From Burkholderiaceae bacterium (lineage in GTDB: Bacteria; Pseudomonadota; Gammaproteobacteria; Burkholderiales; Burkholderiaceae_C), in assembly GCA_017999135.1 (NCBI GenBank), contig JAGOBT010000088.1:1-5428 (forward strand): a stretch of DNA of 5,428 bases, in the 5' to 3' direction. Shown piece after piece: positions 1-5,428 of the stretch. The stretch's first letter is position 1, and every line of letters begins with the position of its first letter. Made by a program: the position numbers and the translations under genes. The notes beneath the pieces are model-generated. The model ran no database searches, was not told the DNA's origin, and worked only from the letters and a program-made list of their open reading frames with translations.

Positions 1-1155
1 TTCGGCGTGTTCCTGGCCCCCTTCCACAAGCCAGGCATCAACCCCACGCTGGCGCTGGAGCAGGACCTGGAACTGGTGCAGTGGCTGGACCGCTGCGGCT
101 ACGACGAAGCCTGGTGCGGCGAGCACCATTCGGCCGGCACCGAGATCTCGGCCAGCCCCGAGATCTTCATGGCGGTGGCGTCACAACGCACCAAGCACAT
201 CAAGCTGGGCTCGGGCGTCACCAGCGTCAGCTACCACAACCCGCTGTGGGTGGCCGAGCGCATCGTGCAGCTCGACCACCTGACCCGCGGCCGTGTGATG
301 CTCGGCCTGGGCCCGGGCTCGCTGCCGTCGGACGGCATCATGGTCGGCCTGTCGCAGACCCAGACCCGGCCACTGCTGGAAGAGGGCCTGGACATCATCA
401 TGCGGCTGCTCACCACCGACGAGCCGGTCACCTTCAAGAACGACCGCTGGGACCTGCGCGACGCACGCCTGCACCTGCGGCCCTACAGCAACCCGCTGTT
501 CGACGTGGCCATCCCGGCGGTGGCCTCGCCCACCGGCCCCAAGCTGGCCGGCCGCTACGGTTGCGGCCTGCTGTCCATCGGCGCCACCACCGCCGCCGGC
601 TTCGACGCCCTGGCCCTGCACTGGGACGTGATGGAAGCGCAAGCCGCCCACTACAAGACCAAGGTCGACCGCAACAAGTGGCGCCTGGTGGGCATGGTGC
701 ACTGCGCCGAGACCATGGACCAGGCCTACCGCGACGTGGAATACGGCATGGCGCACTGGTTCGACTACTTCCAGGCCGTGGCCGCCTTCCCGCAGATGGC
801 GGTGCCGGGCAGCAACGTGAAGGAGATGATCGCCTTCGTCAACGAGTCCGGCTTCGGCGCCATCGGCACGCCCGACATGGTCAACAAGCAGATCGAGCGA
901 CTGTGGAAACAGAGCAACGGCGGCTTCGGCGCCTACCTGATGCTGGCACACAACTGGGCCAACTTCGACGCCACCCGCAAGAGCTACGACCTGATCGCGC
1001 GCCATGTCTTCCCGCAGTGGCAGGGGCAGATGAGCACGCTGGCCGCGGCCGAGCGCGCCCGCGCCGCCAGGCCCGAGCTGGCCGCCATCCACAGCCAGGC
1101 GGTGGAAGCGGCCACCCAGCGCTACGCGGCCGAAACCGCCGCACGCGCACGCTGA
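1..1155 (+). CDS. LLM class flavin-dependent oxidoreductase, limonene 1,2-monooxygenase-like (5' end cut by window edge)
   Basis: Predicted FMN-dependent monooxygenase of the bacterial luciferase-like TIM-barrel superfamily. Such enzymes use reduced FMN, often from a separate flavin reductase, and O2 to oxidise a small organic substrate in the cytoplasm. The frame is open from base 1 to a TGA at 1153-1155, giving 384 visible residues. The first visible residues (FGVFLAPFHKPG) are the usual first beta-strand, so the true start is probably only about two codons to the left; the GTG at base 7 is internal. Visible family marks, numbered from base 1: the EHH motif at 41-43 after a GYDEAW strand, HIKLGSGV near 66-73, LDHLTRGR near 91-98, the glycine-rich LGLGPG at 101-106, and the C-terminal GTPD at 289-292 that commonly binds the flavin phosphate region. 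Length matches limonene monooxygenase-type members (about 385-390 residues). The C-terminal 35 residues are Ala/Arg-rich and probably helical. No flavin reductase is visible nearby. The family call is strong; the substrate is unknown. Confidence 0.9.
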   Translation, partial: FGVFLAPFHKPGINPTLALEQDLELVQWLDRCGYDEAWCGEHHSAGTEISASPEIFMAVASQRTKHIKLGSGVTSVSYHNPLWVAERIVQLDHLTRGRVMLGLGPGSLPSDGIMVGLSQTQTRPLLEEGLDIIMRLLTTDEPVTFKNDRWDLRDARLHLRPYSNPLFDVAIPAVASPTGPKLAGRYGCGLLSIGATTAAGFDALALHWDVMEAQAAHYKTKVDRNKWRLVGMVHCAETMDQAYRDVEYGMAHWFDYFQAVAAFPQMAVPGSNVKEMIAFVNESGFGAIGTPDMVNKQIERLWKQSNGGFGAYLMLAHNWANFDATRKSYDLIARHVFPQWQGQMSTLAAAERARAARPELAAIHSQAVEAATQRYAAETAARAR

Positions 1156-1164
1156 TGCTGGCGT

Positions 1165-1186
1165 CCCGGGCGCGGCAGCGCCCGGG
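1165..1186 (+). terminator. GC hairpin after the monooxygenase gene, possible terminator
   Basis: A perfect inverted repeat starts nine bases after the monooxygenase stop: arms CCCGGGCGC (1165-1173) and GCGCCCGGG (1178-1186) around a GGCA loop. The 9-bp all-GC stem is very stable, but only two T residues follow, so it is not a classical intrinsic terminator with a U-tract. It may slow or partly stop transcription, or protect the upstream mRNA 3' end. It lies 25 bp ahead of ribF and covers the place where a -35 element for that gene would fall. Confidence 0.5.
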
Positions 1187-1199
1187 TTGGCCGCATCGC

Positions 1200-1205
1200 G
1201 ATAAT
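1200..1205 (+). promoter_or_regulatory. Possible -10 box (GATAAT) just ahead of ribF
   Basis: GATAAT differs from the sigma-70 -10 consensus TATAAT at one position and is the only AT-rich patch in this gap. Its last base is six bases before the A of the ribF ATG at 1212, so a transcript started at normal distance would begin at or next to the start codon. No TTGACA-like -35 is visible at 16-18 bp spacing and there is no extended TG, so support rests on the hexamer and its position only. Confidence 0.35.
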
Positions 1206-1211
1206 CGGCCG

Positions 1212-2207
1212 ATGCGGGTATTCAGAGGTCTGGAGGGGGCGGCTGCCATGCACGGCGGCGGCGTGGGCGCACAAGGCGCTGCGGCCGGCTGCGCGGTGAC
1301 CATCGGCAACTTCGACGGCGTGCACCGCGGCCACCAGGCCATGCTGGCGCTGCTCAACAGCGAAGCCCGCCACCGCGGCGTGCCCAGCTGCGTGCTCACC
1401 TTCGAGCCCCACCCGCGTGACTACTTCGCCCGCCTGGCCGGGCAGCCGGCCCTGGCGCCGGCGCGCATCGCCACGCTGCGCGACAAGCTCAGCGAGCTGC
1501 AGCGCTGTGGCGTGCAGCAGGCGGTGGTGCTGCGCTTCGACGCCCGGCTGGCCGCGCTCAGCCCCGACGACTTCATTCACCAAGTGCTGCTGCGCAGCCT
1601 GCGCGCCCGCTATGTGCTGGTGGGTGACGACTTCCGCTTCGGCGCCCGCCGCGCCGGCGACTACGCCATGCTGGACGCCGCCGGAGACGCCCATGGCTTC
1701 GATGTGGCGCGCATGCTCAGCTACGAGGTGCATGGCCTGCGGGTGTCCAGCTCGGCCGTGCGTGAGGCGCTGGCCGCCGGCGACATGCCGCGTGCCGCGG
1801 CGCTGCTGGGCCGGCCCTACGCCATCAGCGGCCATGTGGTGCACGGCCGCAAGCTGGGCCGCACGCTGGGGTTTCGCACGCTGAATCTGCGCTTCGGCCA
1901 TGCCAAGCCGGCGGCGATGGGCATCTTCGTGGTCGAGGTGCATGGCCTGGGCAGCCGGCCGCTGCCCGGCGTGGCCAGCCTGGGCGTGCGGCCCACGGTG
2001 GAAGACGCCGGCCGCGTGCTGCTGGAAACCCATTGCCTGGACTGGCCCGCCGGCCTGCCGCCCGAGGGCGCCTACGGCAAGCTGGTCAGCGTGCGGCTGC
2101 TGCACAAGCTGCACGACGAACGCAAGTACGCGTCGCTCGACGAACTGCAGGCCGCCATCGGCCAGGACACCGCCGACGCCCAGGCCTGGTTCGCCGCCCG
2201 GCGCTGA
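1212..2207 (+). CDS. ribF: Bifunctional riboflavin kinase / FMN adenylyltransferase (FAD synthetase)
   Basis: Phosphorylates riboflavin to FMN and then adenylylates FMN to FAD in the cytoplasm, supplying flavin cofactors. The protein has 331 residues, close to the usual 305-330. The N-terminal nucleotidyltransferase half carries IGNFDGVHRGH (31-41, with the HxGH nucleotide-binding histidines), TFEPHPRDYF (63-72), VGDDFRFGARRAGD (137-150) and SSSAVREAL (179-187). The C-terminal kinase half starts near 200 with GRPY, then GRKLGRTLGFRTLNL (212-226), GVASLGVRPT (253-262), LETH with the expected catalytic Glu272 (271-274), and the closing KYASLDELQAAI. The usual PTAN motif reads RTLN here, keeping Thr and Asn. 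ATG 1212 is chosen because MRVFRGL matches the usual N-terminus; it has no Shine-Dalgarno. An in-frame ATG at 1248 follows a GGAGG at 1232-1236 and is the alternative. The amidase gene follows 24 bp downstream, likely on the same transcript. ileS and lspA, which often follow ribF in proteobacteria, are absent here. Confidence 0.96.
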   Translation: MRVFRGLEGAAAMHGGGVGAQGAAAGCAVTIGNFDGVHRGHQAMLALLNSEARHRGVPSCVLTFEPHPRDYFARLAGQPALAPARIATLRDKLSELQRCGVQQAVVLRFDARLAALSPDDFIHQVLLRSLRARYVLVGDDFRFGARRAGDYAMLDAAGDAHGFDVARMLSYEVHGLRVSSSAVREALAAGDMPRAAALLGRPYAISGHVVHGRKLGRTLGFRTLNLRFGHAKPAAMGIFVVEVHGLGSRPLPGVASLGVRPTVEDAGRVLLETHCLDWPAGLPPEGAYGKLVSVRLLHKLHDERKYASLDELQAAIGQDTADAQAWFAARR

Positions 2208-2220
2208 CCCCCACCCCGCC

Positions 2221-2226
2221 AAGGAG
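2221..2226 (+). promoter_or_regulatory. Shine-Dalgarno of the amidase gene (AAGGAG)
   Basis: AAGGAG ends five bases before ATG 2232 and lies within the 24-bp gap after the ribF stop. It is the best ribosome binding site in the window. It fixes the amidase start and lets it be translated from a ribF transcript. Confidence 0.8.
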
Positions 2227-2231
2227 CCGCG

Positions 2232-3692
2232 ATGCGCCCCGACCCCGCCATCACCGACCTGGACGCGCTGGCCCTGTCGCGCGCCATCCATGCACGCGAG
2301 GTGTCGTGCCGCAGCGTGATGGCGGCCTACCTGGACCGCATCCACCGGCTGAACCCGGCGCTCAACGCCATCGTCAACCTGGCGCCCGACGACACCCTGC
2401 TGGCCCAGGCCGACGCCTGCGATGCCGAACTGGCCCAGGGCCGCAGCCGCGGCTGGATGCACGGCCTGCCGCAGGCCATCAAGGACACCGGGCATGCGCT
2501 GGGCTTTCCCAGCACGCAGGGCTGCACGCTGCTGAAGGACGTGATGCCCACGCAGGACAGCCTGATGACCGCGCGCATGAAGGCGGCCGGCTGCATCGTC
2601 GTCGGCAAGACCAACATGCCCGAGTTCGGCCTGGGCTCGCATACCTTCAACGACCTGTTCGGCGCCACGCCCAATGCCTGGGATGCCGGCGTGACGGCCG
2701 GCGGCAGCAGCGGCGGTGCGGCGGTGGCATTGGCCCAGCGCCTGCTGCCGGTGGCCGACGGGTCCGACTTCATGGGGTCGCTGCGCAACCCGGCGGCCTG
2801 GGCCCACATCTTCGGCATGCGGCCCAGCCAGGGCCGGGTGCCGTTCTGGCCGGCAGCCGACACCTGGGTGGCCCAGCTGGGCACCGAAGGCCCGATGGCC
2901 CGCACCGTGGCCGACCTGGCGGCACTGCTGTCCACCCAGGCCGGCGCCGACGCGCGCACGCCGCTGGCGATTGCCGACGGCCCGCAGGCGTTCACCGTGC
3001 CGCAGGGCCCCGCCGCGCTGGACGGCCTGCGCGGCCTGCGGGTGGGCTGGCTGGGTGACCTGCAGGGCCACCTGGCGATGGAAGACGGCCTGCTGCAAGC
3101 GTGCGAAGAAGCGCTGGCCCGCCTGGCCGCCCACGGCGCCATCGTCGAGCCCACCGCGCTGGGCTTCTCGGCCGACGCGCTGTGGCAGGCCTGGCTGGTG
3201 TGGCGCCGGGCGCTGGTGGGCCCCAAGGTGGCCGCATTGCTGAAGCAGCCCGGCGCCCGCGCGCAGATCAAGCCCGAAGCGCTGTGGGAGCACCGCCAGT
3301 CCACCACGCTGGGCTTCCTCGACTTCATGGCCGCCAGCGAGGTGCGCACCGCGTTCTACCAGCACCTGCTGGGCCTGTTCGACCGCTTCGACGTGCTGGC
3401 CCTGCCGGCCACCCAGGTGTGGCCCTTCCCCATCGGCCAGCGCTGGCCGCGCAGCATTGCCGGCCGCACCATGGACACCTACCACCGCTGGATGGAGGTG
3501 ACGCTGTACGCCACCTTCGCCGGCGCGCCGGCCATCAGCGTGCCGGCCGGCTTCCATGCCAACGGCCGCTGGCCGGCAGGCCTGCAACTGATCGGCAAGC
3601 CGCAAGGTGACGCCGCCCTGCTGCGGGCAGCGGCGGGGTACGAGGCCGCATCGGCCCCCCTGCTGGCGCGGCGGCCGGCAGAACCGGCCTGA
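2232..3692 (+). CDS. Amidase signature (AS) family hydrolase
   Basis: Predicted cytoplasmic amide hydrolase of the amidase-signature family, which uses a Ser-cisSer-Lys triad. It has 486 residues, typical of the family, and no signal peptide or membrane segment. Lys84 lies in GLPQAIKDT (78-86). The glycine/serine-rich signature AGGSSGG (156-162) gives the bridging Ser159. Ser183 in MGSLRNPA is the nucleophile, 24 residues after Ser159 as in fatty acid amide hydrolase (217 and 241). The oxyanion loop usually read as DxGGSxR is D179-F-M-G-S-L-R here, with Met in place of the first Gly; I recall similar loops in some proteobacterial amidases. The C-terminal part has the usual LPATQVWPFP and the GAPAISVPAGF...WPAGLQLIG block (431-455). 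Neighbours gatB and gatC are absent and the sequence lacks GatA character, so a role as glutamyl-tRNA amidotransferase is unlikely. Start ATG 2232 has a strong Shine-Dalgarno. Probably co-transcribed with ribF, but no functional link is evident. The substrate cannot be inferred. Confidence 0.93.
   Translation: MRPDPAITDLDALALSRAIHAREVSCRSVMAAYLDRIHRLNPALNAIVNLAPDDTLLAQADACDAELAQGRSRGWMHGLPQAIKDTGHALGFPSTQGCTLLKDVMPTQDSLMTARMKAAGCIVVGKTNMPEFGLGSHTFNDLFGATPNAWDAGVTAGGSSGGAAVALAQRLLPVADGSDFMGSLRNPAAWAHIFGMRPSQGRVPFWPAADTWVAQLGTEGPMARTVADLAALLSTQAGADARTPLAIADGPQAFTVPQGPAALDGLRGLRVGWLGDLQGHLAMEDGLLQACEEALARLAAHGAIVEPTALGFSADALWQAWLVWRRALVGPKVAALLKQPGARAQIKPEALWEHRQSTTLGFLDFMAASEVRTAFYQHLLGLFDRFDVLALPATQVWPFPIGQRWPRSIAGRTMDTYHRWMEVTLYATFAGAPAISVPAGFHANGRWPAGLQLIGKPQGDAALLRAAAGYEAASAPLLARRPAEPA
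3673..3689 (+). repeat. Small hairpin at the end of the amidase gene
   Basis: Arms GGCCGG (3673-3678) and CCGGCC (3684-3689) pair around a CAGAA loop; the right arm ends directly before the TGA stop at 3690-3692. No T-run follows. With a larger hairpin 15 bases further on it forms a tandem pair at the gene end. In DNA this GC-rich a 6-bp stem can arise by chance, so its role is uncertain. Confidence 0.3.
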
Positions 3693-3704
3693 GTTCCTGG
3701 GCCC

Positions 3705-3734
3705 GCGGCGGCCGCACGGGTGCGGCCATGCCGC
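3705..3734 (+). terminator. Interrupted GC hairpin after the amidase gene, possible terminator
   Basis: GGCCGCA (3710-3716) pairs perfectly with TGCGGCC (3721-3727) around a CGGG loop. After a two-base bulge (AT, 3728-3729) the stem continues with GCGGC (3705-3709) against GCCGC (3730-3734), 12 bp in all. It starts 12 bases after the amidase stop. The bases that follow (ACAATTCTCG) are AT-richer but hold no real T-tract. It plausibly separates the ribF-amidase unit from the sensor gene. Confidence 0.45.
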
Positions 3735-3780
3735 ACAATTCTCGTGCCTGGGTGCAGTCGGCCCGACGGGCGCCGCAGCC

Positions 3781-5428
3781 GTGAACGACCTGACCTCCAC
3801 CCCCAAGCCCTTGCCGACCGGCGCAGCCGCGGGGCCGCCGCGCCCGGCACTGTCGTGGGTGGCGCCGCTGCTGCTGACGGCGCTGGCCTACCTGCTGGCG
3901 GGCAAGCTGGCCCTGGTGCTGGCCGTGCCGCCCAGCTATGCGGCGCCCCTCTACCCCAGTGCCGGCATCGCGCTGGCCGCCGCCCTGATGCACGGGCGGC
4001 CGGCCCTGCTGGGCGTGCTGCTGGGCGCCTTTCTGGTCAATCTGCCCCTGGGCGATGCGCGGGCGCTCGGCAGCCTGTCGGCCCTGGGCACGCCACTGGT
4101 CAACGGGCTGGGCGCGATGCTGCAGGCCGCCGCCGGCGTGGCGCTGATCCGCTGGCGGCTGCCCGGGCCGCTGCGCCTGGCAGAGCCGCGCGAGGTGGCC
4201 TGGTTCTGCCTGCTGGGTGCCGTGCTGGCCTGCCTGGTCAACGCCAGCCTGTCGGTGCCGGTGCTGGTGGCGGTGGGCACGGTGCCGGTTTCGGCCGTGC
4301 CTTTCACCTGGTGGACCTGGTGGGCCGGCGACACGCTGGGCGTGCTGATCGGCGCGCCGATCACGCTGGCGCTGATCGGTCGCCCGCGGGCCGACTGGCT
4401 GGCCCGCCGCGTCACGGTGGCGGTGCCGCTGCTGGCCAGCACCGCGCTGCTGGCGGTGGCCACGGTGCTGGTGGCCCGCTGGGACCAGCAACGCAGCCAG
4501 AGCGTGTTCGAGCGCGACGCGTCGGCCGTGGCCGCCGCCATCGAGGGGCAGCTGCGCCACGCCAGCCTGGCGCTGGAGGCCCTGCGCGGGCTGCTGGTCG
4601 GCTCGGAGGATGTCAGCCCGGCCGAGCTGCACCGCGCCGCCGAGCCCTGGCTGGCGCTGCCGATCCAGTTGCAGGCGCTGGGGGTCAGCTGGCGCGTGGC
4701 GCGGCAGGATCTCCCAGCCTTTGAAGCGGCCACCGGACGGGCCCTGGGCCAGCCCTACCAGGTGTTCGACCGGCCGCCTGCCAGTGGTGCGGCACCCGGC
4801 ACCCCGGGCGACGACGTGATGGCCATCGCGATGATCGAGCCGGCTGCAGGCAACCGGGCGGCGCTGGGCGTCAATGCGCTGTCGATCCCGGCTGCGCGCG
4901 AGGCGATCGAGCGGGCCGCTGCGACCGATGCGCCCGCCGCCACCAGCGGCTTCGTGCTCACGCAGGAGTCCGGTCAACAGACCGGCGTGGTGATCTACCG
5001 TGCCTTGTACCGCCCTGCCCTGCCGTCGGCGGTGGGTGCCACGGCCGCAGAACGGCGCGCTGCGCTGCAGGGCGTGGTGTTCACCACGCTGCGCATGCAG
5101 CAGTCGGTGGAAGCCGGCATGCGGCAGGCGCCCGCCTACCTGCACTGGTGCCTGACCGACGCCAACCCGGCGGCCACACGGCCGCGCCTGGCCGGGCCAG
5201 CCGGTTGCGAAAAGGCGGCGCCACAGGCGCTGTTCCATGACACCACCATTGCCCTGGGTGGCCAGCGCTGGCTGCTGCGCATCGGCGCCGACACGGGCAC
5301 GGTGCCCGATGCCGGCCATGGCAATGCCTGGCTGTTCTCCACCGTGGGCCTGCTGTCGACCACCATGCTGGCTGCCCTGCTGCTGACGGTGACTGGCCGC
5401 ACCCGCCGCATCGAGGACGCGGTGGACG
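3781..5428 (+). CDS. MASE1-CHASE membrane sensor protein, N-terminal part (cut off by window edge)
   Basis: N-terminal 549 residues of a signal-transducing membrane protein, open to the last base. Residues 25-232 form a multi-pass hydrophobic MASE1 domain with about seven helices. It includes the typical LYPSAGIALAAAL stretch (57-69) and the WWTWWAGDTLGVLIGAP block (177-193). Residues about 235-512 form a periplasmic CHASE-type ligand-binding region: ALEALRGLLVGSE (264-276), ALGVSW (299-304), EPAAGNRAALG (354-364) and GFVLTQESGQQTGVVIYRALY (390-410). A transmembrane helix (about 517-537) returns to the cytoplasm. The last residues, GRTRRIEDAVD, look like the start of a linker to an output domain, which in this architecture is usually PAS, histidine kinase or GGDEF/EAL; none is visible. 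GTG 3781 is the only plausible in-frame start, 24 residues before the first helix; its Shine-Dalgarno is weak. A CACAAT patch at 3734-3739 could be a -10 box. A low-complexity Pro/Ala/Gly stretch (331-343) interrupts the CHASE region. The ligand is unknown. Confidence 0.88.
   Translation, partial: MNDLTSTPKPLPTGAAAGPPRPALSWVAPLLLTALAYLLAGKLALVLAVPPSYAAPLYPSAGIALAAALMHGRPALLGVLLGAFLVNLPLGDARALGSLSALGTPLVNGLGAMLQAAAGVALIRWRLPGPLRLAEPREVAWFCLLGAVLACLVNASLSVPVLVAVGTVPVSAVPFTWWTWWAGDTLGVLIGAPITLALIGRPRADWLARRVTVAVPLLASTALLAVATVLVARWDQQRSQSVFERDASAVAAAIEGQLRHASLALEALRGLLVGSEDVSPAELHRAAEPWLALPIQLQALGVSWRVARQDLPAFEAATGRALGQPYQVFDRPPASGAAPGTPGDDVMAIAMIEPAAGNRAALGVNALSIPAAREAIERAAATDAPAATSGFVLTQESGQQTGVVIYRALYRPALPSAVGATAAERRAALQGVVFTTLRMQQSVEAGMRQAPAYLHWCLTDANPAATRPRLAGPAGCEKAAPQALFHDTTIALGGQRWLLRIGADTGTVPDAGHGNAWLFSTVGLLSTTMLAALLLTVTGRTRRIEDAVD

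Noticed and set aside
81..1211. In-frame extension upstream of ribF that overlaps the monooxygenase gene
   Set aside because: The frame stays open by chance. Its translation is Arg/Pro/Gly-rich and unlike any RibF, whereas the family N-terminus begins at ATG 1212.
1156..1211. FMN riboswitch ahead of ribF
   Set aside because: The gap is only 56 bases, too short for the roughly 140-base RFN element, and it shows one simple hairpin rather than a multi-branched fold.
1724..1949. 16-base direct repeat inside ribF (1724-1739 and 1934-1949)
   Set aside because: Both copies encode EVHGL in the same frame, 210 bases apart. Shared codon choice in a high-GC gene explains it; there is no sign of duplication around the copies.
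2232..3692. Amidase as GatA, the glutamyl-tRNA amidotransferase subunit
   Set aside because: gatB and gatC are not adjacent, and the loop around the nucleophile (FMGSLRNPA) differs from the GatA form with GGSIRQPA.
1122..3806. Very long open frame on the minus strand, 894 codons, opposite ribF and the amidase
   Set aside because: It is an antisense shadow caused by high GC and few stop codons. The translation is His/Gln/Ala/Arg-rich low complexity with no recognisable domain, and the + strand genes over the same bases have clear family motifs.
3720..4724. Plus-strand open frame, 334 codons, overlapping the start of the sensor gene in another frame
   Set aside because: Its composition is Ala/Gly/Arg-rich with no membrane segments or motifs, while the frame from GTG 3781 gives clear transmembrane helices and MASE1/CHASE motifs.
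3535..5319. Long minus-strand open frame, 594 codons, opposite the amidase end and the sensor gene
   Set aside because: Same GC-driven artefact: His/Gln/Arg/Gly-rich composition, no motif, and it lies opposite a convincing MASE1-CHASE reading frame.

Overview
This window is very GC-rich (well above 65% by eye) and densely coding. All supported genes lie on the + strand. Codon third positions are almost always G or C. Together with the RibF and MASE1 sequence style, this suggests a high-GC beta-proteobacterium, probably Burkholderiales (Rubrivivax/Leptothrix/Ideonella-like). The taxonomic call is inference from composition and recalled family resemblance, not a search.

Layout. (1) 1-1155: a luciferase-like (LLM class) flavin-dependent monooxygenase resembling limonene 1,2-monooxygenase. 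It is complete except for probably the first two or so residues, which lie left of the window. (2) 1156-1211: a short intergenic gap holding a perfect 9-bp GC hairpin, then a GATAAT box almost touching the next start codon. (3) 1212-2207: ribF, bifunctional riboflavin kinase/FMN adenylyltransferase, which makes FMN and FAD. (4) 2232-3692: an amidase-signature (AS) family hydrolase, 24 bp after ribF with a strong Shine-Dalgarno, so probably co-transcribed with ribF. (5) 3693-3780: an intergenic gap with a 12-bp interrupted hairpin. (6) 3781-5428: the N-terminal 549 residues of a membrane sensor with a MASE1 domain, a periplasmic CHASE domain and a returning transmembrane helix. Its cytoplasmic output domain is cut off by the right edge.

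How the genes fit together. The monooxygenase is expected to use reduced FMN, and the next gene makes FMN, so the pairing is metabolically sensible but not proof of a shared pathway. The amidase substrate cannot be read from sequence. The MASE1-CHASE protein looks like a separate transcription unit for sensing an unknown extracellular ligand. I see no mobile element, CRISPR array, RNA gene or phage signature. I found no clear novel system. The points worth a second look are a ribF start that could be leaderless, the RibF kinase motif variant, the amidase oxyanion-loop substitution, and the absence of ileS/lspA after ribF.
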